Assembly: GCF_049844995.1 (NCBI RefSeq)
Contig: NZ_JBNCMC010000009.1
Span: 1 to 64,000 of the forward strand
Length of the DNA: 64,000 nt
Source: Luteimicrobium sp049844995
GTDB lineage: Bacteria; Actinomycetota; Actinomycetes; Actinomycetales; Cellulomonadaceae
Reading direction: 5' to 3'
Of this stretch, positions 17,550 to 26,036 are shown in pieces. Every line of letters begins with the position of its first letter. Within the stretch, counting starts at the first letter, position 1. Under the pieces are notes generated by a model that worked only from the letters and a program-made list of their open reading frames with translations, was not told the DNA's origin and made no database searches. The translations under genes were made by a program, and so were the position numbers.

Positions 17550-18995
17550 ATGTCCACCGCTGCACCCGCACGACAGCCCGGCCCGGCCGCCCCTGCCGAA
17601 CCCGCGCGGCGCGCGCACCCGCGGCCGGCGGCGCCCGTCTGGCTCGCGCTCCTCGCCGCGTCGCTGCCCATGTTCATGGCGACGCTCGACAACCTCGTCA
17701 TGACCGGCGCGCTCCCCGTGATCTCGCGCCACCTGAACCCGAGCGTCGAGCAGCTCCAGTGGTTCGTCAACGCCTACACGCTCGCCTTCGCGACGCTGAT
17801 GATCCCGCTCGCCACGCTCGGCGACCGGCTCGGCCGTCGCCGGACCTTCGTCGCCGGGATCGCCGTGTTCGCGCTCGGGTCCGTCGGCAGCGCGCTGTCC
17901 TCGACCCCCACCGAGCTCATCGCGGCCCGCGCGCTCCAGGGCGTCGGCGGCGCCGCGATCATGCCGCTCTCGCTCGCGCTGCTCGCCGGGGCAGTGCCGG
18001 CCGCGCGTCGAGCCATGGCGATCGGCGTCTGGGGCGGCGTGTCCGGCCTCGGCGTCGCGCTCGGTCCCGTCGTCGGCGGCGCCGTCGTCGACGGACTGTC
18101 GTGGCAGGCCATCTTCTGGCTCAACGTCCCGGTCGCGGCCGTGGCGATCCCGCTCGCGCTGCGCGGGCTCCGCGAGTCCGAGCGCGTCTCGGTCCGACTC
18201 GACGTGACCGGGCTCGTACTGTCGGCGGCCGGCATCCTGCTGGGCGTCTGGGCGATCGTCGGCGCCAACGACCGTGGCTGGGGCTCGGCGACGACCGTCG
18301 GCATGCTCGTCGCCGCCGTCCTGCTCCTCGTGGCCTTCGTCGTGCGCGAACGGCGCACGGACCACCCGCTCGTGCCGCTGCGGCTGTTCCGCTCTCGGAG
18401 CTTCAGCGTGTCGAACGTGGCCAGCCTCGCGTTCTCGGTCGGGATGTTCGGCGCCGTCTTCCTGCTCACGCAGTTCCTCCAGATCGGCGGCGGCTACTCG
18501 CCGTTCGCCGCGGGCCTGCGCACCCTGCCGTGGACGGCGGCCCCGATGCTCGTCGCCCCCGTGGCCGGGATGCTCGCGCCCCGGTTCGGCGTGCGGCCGT
18601 TCGTCGCGGGCGGCCTGGTCCTCCAGACCGTCGCGCTCGGCTGGATCGCGGCGCTCATCGGCCCGACCGTGGACTACCCGAGCTTCGTCCCCGCGTTCGT
18701 GCTCGCCGGCGTCGGCATGGGGCTCACGTTCGCGCCCGTCGCGACCGCCGTGCTCTCCGGGCTGCCAGAGTCGGACCACGCGACCGCGAGCAGCGTGAAC
18801 GCCACCATCCGCGAGGTCGGCGTCGCCCTGGGCGTCGCGGTGCTCACGGCGGTGTTCCTCGCCGCGGGCGGCGCGTTCACGCCCGCGGCCTTCGCGGACG
18901 GGCTCGAGCCCGCGCTCTGGGTGGGCACCGCCGTCCTCGGCGTCGGCGCCGCCTGCTCGTTCCTCATGCCGCGCGCCACCGGCAAGGAGCGCTGA
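17550..18995 (+). CDS. MFS multidrug exporter, DHA2 (EmrB/QacA) family
   Basis: A 481-residue, 14-helix-type proton-driven exporter. A soluble Pro/Ala-rich N-terminus leads to the first helix with MFMATLDNLVMTGALP, the DHA2 motif D1-like sequence. Motif A appears as GDRLGRRRTFV and motif C-like glycines as GVALGPVVGG. The ATG has GGAGG 5 bases upstream. It is divergent from its likely TetR repressor. The drug or metabolite exported is not identifiable. Confidence 0.93.
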   Translation: MSTAAPARQPGPAAPAEPARRAHPRPAAPVWLALLAASLPMFMATLDNLVMTGALPVISRHLNPSVEQLQWFVNAYTLAFATLMIPLATLGDRLGRRRTFVAGIAVFALGSVGSALSSTPTELIAARALQGVGGAAIMPLSLALLAGAVPAARRAMAIGVWGGVSGLGVALGPVVGGAVVDGLSWQAIFWLNVPVAAVAIPLALRGLRESERVSVRLDVTGLVLSAAGILLGVWAIVGANDRGWGSATTVGMLVAAVLLLVAFVVRERRTDHPLVPLRLFRSRSFSVSNVASLAFSVGMFGAVFLLTQFLQIGGGYSPFAAGLRTLPWTAAPMLVAPVAGMLAPRFGVRPFVAGGLVLQTVALGWIAALIGPTVDYPSFVPAFVLAGVGMGLTFAPVATAVLSGLPESDHATASSVNATIREVGVALGVAVLTAVFLAAGGAFTPAAFADGLEPALWVGTAVLGVGAACSFLMPRATGKER

Positions 18996-18999
18996 CCAC

Positions 19000-19057
19000 T
19001 GTGGGCATGCGTTCTGCTGCCGGCTCGTAGGCCCGGCCAGCAGAACGCATGCCCACA
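19000..19057 (+). terminator. 20-bp perfect stem-loop after the MFS gene
   Basis: A perfect 20-bp inverted repeat (19000-19019 with 19038-19057, arm beginning TGTGGGCATGCGTTCTGCTG) encloses an 18-base loop, 5 bases after the exporter stop codon. It fits a Rho-independent terminator without a U-tract. The length and perfection are greater than usual, so a mobile palindromic repeat is also possible. Confidence 0.65.
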
Positions 19058-19158
19058 CGGCTCGGGGCCGTGCCGTCGAGCACGGGATCCCCGACCGTGG
19101 GCGCCGGGCGCGCCCGGCCCGCGCCCGCGCGGTGCGCGCCCCGCGCGCGGCCGGCGCG

Positions 19159-19201
19159 NNNNNNNNNNGCTTTTTTTTTAAACCCCCCCCCCCCCCCCCC
19201 C
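19159..19201. other. assembly gap followed by homopolymer artefact
   Basis: Ten N bases (19159-19168) are followed by GC, T9, A3 and 19 C. Such homopolymers are foreign to this genome and indicate an unresolved join of unknown true size. Genes between the MFS exporter and rbfA may be missing. Confidence 0.95.
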
Positions 19202-19215
19202 GTCCACCGGGGGCC

Positions 19216-19241
19216 GCCCGCCGGGCGGCCGCCCGGCGGGC
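19216..19241. repeat. 26-bp perfect palindrome near rbfA 3' end
   Basis: GCCCGCCGGGC-GGCC-GCCCGGCGGGC is fully self-complementary. It lies 48 bases beyond the rbfA stop, so it could end the infB-rbfA transcript. It also sits beside the assembly gap, and such a fold-back could have caused the failed assembly. Confidence 0.6.
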
Positions 19242-19288
19242 CGGGCGAGCCCGTGTTCGACGTGGAGGCCTGGTGCGCTGGCGCGCCC

Positions 19289-19732
19289 TCAGGCCTCGTC
19301 AGCCTCATCGTCCTCGTCCGGACGCTTGTAGGGGTCGGCCTCGCCGGCGAAGTCCTTGCCCTGGCGCAACGCCGCGAGCTCGGCGTCCCGCTCGCGGGCG
19401 GTGCGAAGCGCGTCCTCGAGCTGGGCGGCGTTCTCGGGGATCGCGTCGAGCTGGAACTCGAGCGTCGGCGTGAGCCGGATCCCGGTCTGCTTGCCGACCT
19501 CGGACCGGATGAGGCCCTTGGCGCTCTCGAGCGCCGCGGCGGTTCCGGCCCGCTCCTCCTCCGTGCCGCGCACCGTGTAGAACACGGTCGCGTTCTGCAG
19601 GTCGCCCGTCACGCGCACGTCGGTCACGGTCACGAACCCGAGCCGCGGGTCCTTGACCCGTGTGTCGAGCATGGTCGCGACGACCTGCTGGATCCGCTCG
19701 GCCAGCTTCCTGGCCCGCACACTCTCAGCCAT
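19289..19732 (-). CDS. rbfA: 30S ribosome-binding factor A
   Basis: A 147-residue KH-fold protein needed for maturation of the 16S rRNA 5' end. Recognisable by RKLAERIQQVVATML near the N-terminus, DPRLGFVTVTDVRVTGDL, and the TPTLEFQLD segment, followed by an acidic C-terminal tail. The ATG is used with GAGGG just upstream; a TTG codon immediately before it is in frame but unlikely. It follows infB, although an unusual 232-base gap with a long hairpin separates them. Confidence 0.96.
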   Translation of the reverse strand: MAESVRARKLAERIQQVVATMLDTRVKDPRLGFVTVTDVRVTGDLQNATVFYTVRGTEEERAGTAAALESAKGLIRSEVGKQTGIRLTPTLEFQLDAIPENAAQLEDALRTARERDAELAALRQGKDFAGEADPYKRPDEDDEADEA

Positions 19733-19828
19733 CAACCCTCATCTCCGGCCGCGCCCCGCGCGGCCCCGTGTTCCCCAAAGCATGCGAACGTGCCGCGCCC
19801 GTCCCGCCATGGTGACGGACGGACGAAA

Positions 19829-19926
19829 GCCCTGCCCGGAGGGAGAGGTGTGGCGGGTCGTGGTGGGTCTGGCACGGGCCGCCAGGCCCGCGGTAGACCC
19901 GCCACACCTCTCCCGGAGGGCAGGGC
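19829..19926. repeat. 98-base imperfect hairpin between infB and rbfA
   Basis: An 18-bp perfect inverted repeat (19841-19858 with 19897-19914, arm starting GGGAGAGGTGTGGCGGGT) is extended, after a 4-base mismatch, by another 8-bp pair (19829-19836 with 19919-19926). The arms enclose 38 bases. It lies 38 bases after the infB stop, so it can act as a terminator or attenuator that limits rbfA expression, or be an inserted palindromic element. Confidence 0.7.
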
Positions 19927-19964
19927 GAAGGTGACGAGAGACCGTCACCGACGAAGAGCGCGCG

Positions 19965-22727
19965 TCACGAACGCGGCTTCTCCCGCATCTCGAACGTCTC
20001 GATGACGTCCTCGAGCTGGATGTCGTTGAACGACCCGAGCCCGATACCGCACTCGTAGCCCTCGCGGACCTCCGTGGCGTCGTCCTTGAACCGCTTGAGC
20101 GAGTCGATCTGGAGGTTGTCCCCCACCACGACGCCGTTGCGGAGCACGCGAGCCTTGGAGTTACGGGTGATGACGCCCGACCGGACGATCGTGCCCGCGA
20201 TGTTCCCGGCCTTGGAGGACCGGAAGATCTCGCGGATCTCCGCCGTACCGAGCTGGACCTCTTCGTACTCGGGCTTGAGCATGCCCTTGAGCGCGGCCTC
20301 GACGTCATCGATGGCCTGGTAGATGACCGAGTAGAACTTGACCTCGACACCTTCCCGCTCGGCCAGGTCCTCGACGCGCTCGCCGAACTTCACGTTGAAG
20401 CCGATGATGATCGCGTTGTCGACCGTGGCGAGGTTGACGTCGTTCTGCGTGATGCCACCCACACCGCGGTGGATGACGCGCAGCTCGACCTCGTCGCCGA
20501 CGTCGATCTTGAGCAGCGCGTCCTCCAGCGCCTCGACGGCACCGGACACGTCGCCCTTGAGGACGAGGTTGAGGGTCTCGACCTTGCCCTGCTCGAGCGC
20601 CTGCGTGAAGTCCTCGAGGCTGATGCGCTTGCGACGCTTGGCCAGCGTCGCGGCACGCTCGGCGGCCTCGCGCTTCTCGGCGATCTGACGGGCCGTGCGG
20701 TCGTCGGGCGCCACGATGAACGTGTCGCCGGCGCGGGGCACGGACGTCAGGCCGAGCACCTGGACCGGACGCGACGGGAGCGCCACGTCGAGGTTCTCGC
20801 CGTGCTCGTCGAACATCGCACGGACGCGCCCGTGGGCGGTGCCCGCGACGATCGAGTCGCCGACGGCGAGGGTGCCGGACTGGACGAGGACCGTCGCGAC
20901 GGAGCCGCGGCCCTTGTCGAGGTTGGCCTCGATGGCGACGCCGCGCGCGTCCTTGTCGGGGTTGGCGCGCAGGTCGAGCGAGGCGTCCGCGGTGAGCAGG
21001 ACGGCGTCGAGCAGGTCCTCGATGCCGATCCGGTTCTTGGCGGACACGTCGACGAACATCGTGTCGCCGCCGTACTCCTCGGCCACCAGGTTGTACTCGG
21101 TGAGCTGCTGGCGGATCTTGGCGGGGTTGGCCCCCTCCTTGTCCACCTTGTTCACCGCGACGACGATCGGGACGCCGGCGGCCTGGGCGTGGTTGAGCGC
21201 CTCGATCGTCTGCGGCATCACGCCGTCGTCGGCCGCGACCACGAGGATCGCGATGTCGGTGACCTGGGCACCGCGGGCACGCATGGCGGTGAACGCCTCG
21301 TGACCCGGGGTGTCGATGAACGTGATCGCCCGGTCGACGCCCTCGTGCTCGTGGTGCACCTGGTAGGCGCCGATGTGCTGGGTGATCCCACCGGCCTCGC
21401 CCGCGACCACGTCGGAGGACCGGACCGCGTCGAGCAGCTTGGTCTTTCCGTGGTCGACGTGGCCCATGACGGTGACGACCGGCGGACGGGGCTCGAGCAC
21501 GTCGTCGCCCTCGGCCTCCAGCTCGCCCTCGAGGTCGATGTCGAACGCCCCGAGCAGCTCGCGGTCCTCGTCCTCGGCCGACACCATCTCGATGACGTAG
21601 CCGAGCTCGGCACCGAGGGTGCCGAAGGTGTCCTCGTCGAGCGACTGCGTGGCGGTCGCCATCTCACCGAGGTGGAAGAGGACGGTCACGAGGCTCGCGG
21701 GGTTGGCGTCGATCTTGTCCGCGAAGTCGGACAGGGACGCGCCACGGCGCAGACGCACGACGGTCGAGCCGTCGCCGCGGGGGACGCTGACGCCGCCGAG
21801 CGACGGCGCCTGCATCTGCTCGAACTCCTGGCGCTTCGCGCGCTTCGACTTCCGTCCGCGCACGGGGCGGCCGCCGGCACGCCCGAAGGCGCCCTGCGTG
21901 CTGCCGCGACCGGCGCCACCGCGGCCACCGCCGCCGGGACGACCGCCGAAGCCGCCGCCACCGCCGGGACGGGCCGCGCCGCCACCGGCACCGCCGCCGC
22001 CGAAGCCACCGCGGCCACCGCCGCCGGGACGACCGCCGCCGCCGGCACCCTGGCCGGCGCCGGGACGACCGAGCGACGTCTTGCCCGGCATCATGCCGGG
22101 GTTGGGGCGAGCTCCGCCGGGACGCGGGGCGCCACCCGGCCGGGCTGCGCCGCCGGGACGCGGCGCCGCGGGACGCGGACCGCCGGAGCGCTCGGCCGAG
22201 CCCTCACCGCGGTCGGGACGCGACTGCGGGCGGGGCATGCCCTGCTGCGGGGCGAACGGGTTGTTGCCCGGACGCGGGCGCGGCATGCCCTGGCTCGACG
22301 CGAACGGGTTGTTGCCGGGCCGCGGCGCGGAGCCGGGGCGCGGGGCACCCGGACGCGGTGCGGGCGACTCGTTGCCTGCGGCGGGCTTGGGTGCCGCGGC
22401 GGGCTTGGGACCGGGCGTCGGCGCGGACTGGCGCGGCGCGGAGCCGCTCGACGCGGGACGCTCGGGTGCCGGCGCTTCCTCCGCTACCGGCGCCTGGGGC
22501 GCTGCGGGGCGGGGTGCGGCGGGCTTGGCCGCCGCGGGCTTCGCGGCAGGCTTCGAACCGGCAGCTGCACCGGCGGGGAAGGCGTCGCGCAGCTTGCGCA
22601 CGACGGGTGGTTCGATCGTCGAGGACGCCGAGCGGACGAACTCACCGAGCTCGGTGAGCTTCGTCATGATGGTCTTGCTCTCGATACCGAGCTCCTTGGC
22701 GAGCTCGTAGACGCGGACCTTGGCCAC
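19965..22727 (-). CDS. infB: translation initiation factor IF-2
   Basis: A 920-residue GTPase that brings initiator tRNA to the 30S subunit. Residues 1-50 form the IF2 N-terminal fold (VYELAKELGIESKTIM). Residues of about 50-290 are a low-complexity Gly/Pro/Ala/Arg region typical of Actinobacteria. The G domain carries GHVDHGKT, DTPGHEAF and NKVD, and domains II-IV follow. The start is GTG with AGGAGA just upstream, giving the conserved VAKVRVYEL beginning. It lies in the rimP-nusA-ylxR-infB-rbfA cluster. Confidence 0.98.
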   Translation of the reverse strand: MAKVRVYELAKELGIESKTIMTKLTELGEFVRSASSTIEPPVVRKLRDAFPAGAAAGSKPAAKPAAAKPAAPRPAAPQAPVAEEAPAPERPASSGSAPRQSAPTPGPKPAAAPKPAAGNESPAPRPGAPRPGSAPRPGNNPFASSQGMPRPRPGNNPFAPQQGMPRPQSRPDRGEGSAERSGGPRPAAPRPGGAARPGGAPRPGGARPNPGMMPGKTSLGRPGAGQGAGGGGRPGGGGRGGFGGGGAGGGAARPGGGGGFGGRPGGGGRGGAGRGSTQGAFGRAGGRPVRGRKSKRAKRQEFEQMQAPSLGGVSVPRGDGSTVVRLRRGASLSDFADKIDANPASLVTVLFHLGEMATATQSLDEDTFGTLGAELGYVIEMVSAEDEDRELLGAFDIDLEGELEAEGDDVLEPRPPVVTVMGHVDHGKTKLLDAVRSSDVVAGEAGGITQHIGAYQVHHEHEGVDRAITFIDTPGHEAFTAMRARGAQVTDIAILVVAADDGVMPQTIEALNHAQAAGVPIVVAVNKVDKEGANPAKIRQQLTEYNLVAEEYGGDTMFVDVSAKNRIGIEDLLDAVLLTADASLDLRANPDKDARGVAIEANLDKGRGSVATVLVQSGTLAVGDSIVAGTAHGRVRAMFDEHGENLDVALPSRPVQVLGLTSVPRAGDTFIVAPDDRTARQIAEKREAAERAATLAKRRKRISLEDFTQALEQGKVETLNLVLKGDVSGAVEALEDALLKIDVGDEVELRVIHRGVGGITQNDVNLATVDNAIIIGFNVKFGERVEDLAEREGVEVKFYSVIYQAIDDVEAALKGMLKPEYEEVQLGTAEIREIFRSSKAGNIAGTIVRSGVITRNSKARVLRNGVVVGDNLQIDSLKRFKDDATEVREGYECGIGLGSFNDIQLEDVIETFEMREKPRS

Positions 22728-22852
22728 AACTCTCCTGTCTCGGCCCGCCCGGACAGGGAGGACCGTCGTTAATGCTGAGGGGTGCTCATCGCAGGGTGCT
22801 CATCGCGTGCCCATGTGTTTCTGACCCGCTTCCTGATAGACGTGTCTGGCAT
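22728..22852 (-). promoter_or_regulatory. infB leader with tandem GATGAGCACC repeats
   Basis: The ylxR-infB gap carries two copies of GCGATGAGCACCC in tandem on the minus strand (22780-22792 and 22794-22806), followed by a short GC stem before the infB ribosome-binding site. I recall similar repeated GATGAGTAC sequences upstream of infB in streptomycetes, which would suggest a conserved leader. A 27-codon frame (22769-22852) spans it but lacks a ribosome-binding site. Confidence 0.4.
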
Positions 22853-22874
22853 GTCGTGCTCGCGCACGTGGTCG

Positions 22875-23237
22875 TCACTCGGCACCGAGGGCGACGAGGA
22901 ACCGGCGGACGTCGCTCGCGTCCGGTGCGCTGCGCAAGCGCAGCGCACGCGTGAACGCGTGGCGGCGTTCGGCCAGCTCCAGGCAGCGCATCCGCGGGTG
23001 CAGCCACGCGCCACGCCCCGGGAGCGAGCGTCCGACGTCCACCACCAGCACCGCCGCAGAGGCGGCGCCCGCCGTGTCGTCGTCCGTCCGCGCCACGAGG
23101 CGCACGAGGTCGGACCGAAGGTCGCGGGACCGGCAGCCGACGCACGTCCGCACCGGAGCCCGGAGGGGCTCCCTCGGGGTGCGAGTAGCGGGGAGGACGT
23201 GCGACATCGGCCGGGCCTGAGACCCGTTGTCGGACAT
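22875..23237 (-). CDS. ylxR: YlxR (DUF448) nucleic-acid-binding protein
   Basis: A 120-residue protein with the YlxR signature RTCVGCRSRD near residue 30 and the GRGAWLHP segment. In other bacteria YlxR proteins bind RNA or regulate transcription; the exact role is unsettled. The ATG at 23237 is 20 bases after the nusA stop with GAGGA upstream; an in-frame ATG ten codons later is possible. It lies between nusA and infB as in most bacteria. Confidence 0.9.
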   Translation of the reverse strand: MSDNGSQARPMSHVLPATRTPREPLRAPVRTCVGCRSRDLRSDLVRLVARTDDDTAGAASAAVLVVDVGRSLPGRGAWLHPRMRCLELAERRHAFTRALRLRSAPDASDVRRFLVALGAE

Positions 23238-23257
23238 CTTACCCCGTCGTCCTCTCG

Positions 23258-24271
23258 TCACCCCGCCGTCGGGCGGGCTGCGCCCGCGTCGGGTGCCGCC
23301 TCGTCGGACCGGATGTCGATGCGCCAGCCGGTCAGCTTCGCCGCGAGGCGGGCGTTCTGCCCCTCCTTGCCGATGGCGAGCGACAGCTGGTAGTCGGGGA
23401 CGACGACCCGGGCGGAGCGCGTGTCCTCGTCCACGATCGTGACCTCCCTCACACTGGCCGGCGAGAGGGCGTTGCCCACGAAGCGCGCCGGGTCGGCGTG
23501 GTAGTCGACGATGTCGATCTTCTCGCCGTGCAGCTCGGCCATGACCGCCCGCACGCGGGCACCCATCGGGCCGATGCACGCACCCTTGGCGTTGAGCCCC
23601 GACACCGTCGACCGGACGGCCATCTTGGACCGGTGGCCCGCCTCACGGGCGAGCGCGACGATCTCGACGGAGCCGTCCGCGACCTCGGGCACCTCGAGCT
23701 CGAACAGCTTGCGGACGAGGTTCGGGTGCGTGCGGCTCAACGTGATCTGGGGGCCCTTCATTCCCCGCGTCACCTCGAGGACGTACGCGCGCAGGCGCTC
23801 GCCGTGCACGTACTCCTCCGTCGGCACCTGCTCGTGGGGCGGCAGGACGGCCTCGACGCCTCCGACCTCCACCAGCACGACGCGCGGGTCGCGCCCCTGC
23901 TGGATGACGCCGGCGATGACCTCGCCCTCCTTGCCGCGGAACTGGCCCAGGATGGCGTCGTCCTCGGCGTCGCGCAGACGCTGGACGATGACCTGGCGGG
24001 CGGTCGCGGTGGCGATGCGGCCGAAGTCGGCGGGCGTGTCGTCGAACTCGGGGCCGAACGTGCGGACCCCGTCCTCGTCGACGATCTCCTCGCGCGCCCA
24101 CACGGCGGCGCGCCCGGACGTCCGGTCCAGCTCGACGCGCGCGTGCGGCTGCGCGCCGGTGCTGCGGTGGTACGCCGAGAGCAGGGCCTGCTCGATCGCG
24201 CCCACCAGCACGTCCAGGCTGATGTCCCGCTCGCGCTCGATCGCGCGCAGAGCGCTCATGTCGATGTCCAT
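23258..24271 (-). CDS. nusA: transcription elongation/termination factor NusA
   Basis: A 337-residue RNA polymerase-binding protein. It has the N-terminal domain (MDIDMSALRAIERERDIS), an S1 domain (about residues 130-200) and two KH domains, ending with the LAIGKEGQNARLAAKLTGW motif. It lacks the C-terminal acidic repeats of the enterobacterial protein, as is normal in Actinobacteria. The ATG overlaps the rimP stop by one base (TGATG), so the two are translationally coupled. Confidence 0.97.
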   Translation of the reverse strand: MDIDMSALRAIERERDISLDVLVGAIEQALLSAYHRSTGAQPHARVELDRTSGRAAVWAREEIVDEDGVRTFGPEFDDTPADFGRIATATARQVIVQRLRDAEDDAILGQFRGKEGEVIAGVIQQGRDPRVVLVEVGGVEAVLPPHEQVPTEEYVHGERLRAYVLEVTRGMKGPQITLSRTHPNLVRKLFELEVPEVADGSVEIVALAREAGHRSKMAVRSTVSGLNAKGACIGPMGARVRAVMAELHGEKIDIVDYHADPARFVGNALSPASVREVTIVDEDTRSARVVVPDYQLSLAIGKEGQNARLAAKLTGWRIDIRSDEAAPDAGAARPTAG

Positions 24272-24777
24272 CAGGCCTCCTCGTCGTCGGTGGTGTCAGC
24301 AGAGCGCGAGAGCTCGACCTCGATGCGGCCGCGCGCGACCTCCGAGCGGTCGACCCGCTCGGGCTGCCCGGCGGGGACCTCGGTCAGGACGAGCTCGTCG
24401 CCCTCGACGTCGGACAGCCGGCCCTCGTAGGTGCGACCGTCGCGGAGCGCGAGGCTCACGCGCCGCCCGCGCGCCCGCTTGAAGTGGCGCGGTTCGGTGA
24501 GAGGCCGGGCGGTCCCGGGCGTCGAGACCTCGAGCGTGTACTGCCCCGGCAGGACGTCGGACGACGCGTCGAGCACGTCCGAGACCTGGCGCGAGACGTC
24601 CGCCACGGCGTCGAGGTCGAGGCTCCCGAGGACGTCCTCGGGCAGGTCGAGCGTGACGCGGACGACCGAACGGCTCCCGGCGCGGGCCACGACCACGTCC
24701 TCGAGGTAGAGGCCGGCGCCTTCGACCACCGGCGCGACGACCTCGCGGAGCATGTCCGCCGGTTGCTGCCTGGGCAA
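24271..24777 (-). CDS. rimP: ribosome maturation factor RimP
   Basis: A 168-residue 30S assembly factor. It shows the LEDVVVARAGSRSVVRVTLD strand pattern of the N-terminal domain, the YTLEVSTPGTARPL motif and the C-terminal SH3-like domain. I place the start at a TTG because it has AGGAG 7 bases upstream and gives the right N-terminus; the next in-frame ATG, eight codons on, lacks such a site. It heads the nusA-infB cluster. Confidence 0.95.
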   Translation of the reverse strand: MPRQQPADMLREVVAPVVEGAGLYLEDVVVARAGSRSVVRVTLDLPEDVLGSLDLDAVADVSRQVSDVLDASSDVLPGQYTLEVSTPGTARPLTEPRHFKRARGRRVSLALRDGRTYEGRLSDVEGDELVLTEVPAGQPERVDRSEVARGRIEVELSRSADTTDDEEA

Positions 24778-24896
24778 TTGCTTCTCCTGTCGGTTCTCAC
24801 GGCCCACCCGCGGGACGCGAGCTTCTAGGGATCGCGAGCCGGGTGCGCCGGGCAGCGATCGAGATCGTCTCGACCGGTGTGCTGTTGTGCGCACCA

Positions 24897-24902
24897 AGAC
24901 TA
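24897..24902 (-). promoter_or_regulatory. candidate -10 element for the rimP-nusA-infB operon
   Basis: The minus strand reads TAGTCT here, about 120 bases upstream of rimP, in the gap before the divergent lipoprotein gene. The -35 region is weak. The assignment rests only on the TAnnnT pattern and position. Confidence 0.3.
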
Positions 24903-24992
24903 CCGACTCGCCGGGGCATCGGCGTGCCGACCCCCCGCGGGGACGGCGGGCCGGGCGCCGCACCGGAGCAGGTCGTGGGATCATCGGGCGCG

Positions 24993-25979
24993 ATGCGCCA
25001 CCACCCGACGCCCGACCCCGCGCCGCGCGCGCGGTCCGGCCGGCCCGCTCCGTCCGCCCTCCTCGCCGCGGCGGCGTCCGTCGTGCTCGCGCTCGCGCTG
25101 GCGGGCTGCGGCGTGCGCCTCGAGTCGTCCCCGCCGGCGCCGCTCACCCCGACCGCCGACGAGCGCGTCCGCGCCGCGACCGTGGCGGACGTCGTCGCGG
25201 TCCGCGACCTGGCGCGCGCGACGCTGTCCGACGGCGGGGCGAAGGGCGCGACCGCCGCGCGGCTCCGGGCGGTCGTCCAGCACGCCGGCACGCAGCTCAC
25301 GGCGCTCGGCGGCGTCTACGACGGCCCGTCGCCGACCACCGGACCGGCGGCGACCGCGACCCCGACGGCCACGGGCGAGCCGGCGGTGAGCGCCGTCGTC
25401 GTGCGGCTGCGGGGTGCGTCCGTCACCGCGCGGGAGCGCCTCGCCGACGCCGACGACGCCCACCTGGCGCGCCTGGTCGCCCAGGTCGGGACCGGGCAGG
25501 CGCTCGACGCGGACGCGCTCGCGAGCGCGGGCCACGTGAAGGAGCGCGCGACCACCACAGCTGCGAAGGGCCCCGCCACGCTCCCCGCGGGCGCCCGCGC
25601 GGGGGTCGCAGCCACGGTCGTCGAGAACGAGGACGCGGCCGGGTACCTGCTGGAGGTCGTCGCAGCGCGGGCCCACGGCGCGGCCCGCTCGGAGGCGGCC
25701 GCCCGCGCCGCGGTGCACCGCACGCGCGCGCAGGACTGGGCCGACGCGGCGGGCGTCGCCGGCACGGACGGCGACCCGCGGCGCACCGCCTACGCGCTGC
25801 CCGCCGAGGCCGTCGCGCGCACCGTCGAGTCGCGCCTGGTCACCGACTATGCCGCGCTGCTCGACACGCTCGAGCCGCGGGGACGCGCGCAGGTCGCCGA
25901 CCTGCTCACCGACGCCGCCCGCGCCGCGGTCGCCGCGGGCGCGCCCGTCACGGCCCTCCCCGGCGGCACCCCGAAGTAG
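24993..25979 (+). CDS. lipoprotein with ferritin-like DUF4439 domain
   Basis: A 328-residue protein with a basic N-terminus, a hydrophobic segment and the lipobox LAGC (Cys39), so it is probably a membrane-anchored exported lipoprotein. The C-terminal part, Ala-rich and helical (residues about 190-320), fits the DUF4439 ferritin-like domain commonly encoded next to rimP and proS in Actinobacteria. The function is unknown. It is divergent from rimP and convergent with proS. Its stop codon lies inside a repeated palindrome. Confidence 0.8.
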   Translation: MRHHPTPDPAPRARSGRPAPSALLAAAASVVLALALAGCGVRLESSPPAPLTPTADERVRAATVADVVAVRDLARATLSDGGAKGATAARLRAVVQHAGTQLTALGGVYDGPSPTTGPAATATPTATGEPAVSAVVVRLRGASVTARERLADADDAHLARLVAQVGTGQALDADALASAGHVKERATTTAAKGPATLPAGARAGVAATVVENEDAAGYLLEVVAARAHGAARSEAAARAAVHRTRAQDWADAAGVAGTDGDPRRTAYALPAEAVARTVESRLVTDYAALLDTLEPRGRAQVADLLTDAARAAVAAGAPVTALPGGTPK

Positions 25980-26027
25980 ACGGGCCGCCCGTATACGTCG
26001 CAAGGTAGACGGGGGGCCCGTCTACCT
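25976..26027. terminator. paired hairpins between convergent DUF4439 and proS genes
   Basis: Two related palindromes lie side by side. At 25976-25996 are 10-base arms around one base with one mismatch (core AGACGGGCCGCCCGT). At 26003-26027 a perfect 11-bp stem AGGTAGACGGG with its complement encloses a 3-base loop. They can terminate transcription from both sides. The first copy shares 19 bases with the 3' end of the gene at 90-548. Confidence 0.75.
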
Positions 26028-26036
26028 CGCGGGCCG

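Noticed and set aside
19736..19964. A possible missing small gene between infB and rbfA
   Set aside because: The space is mostly taken by the long inverted repeat, and frames across it have no ribosome-binding site or conserved sequence.
22769..22852. A 27-codon ORF between ylxR and infB
   Set aside because: No ribosome-binding site and no recognisable peptide; the repeats it covers are better explained as leader sequence.
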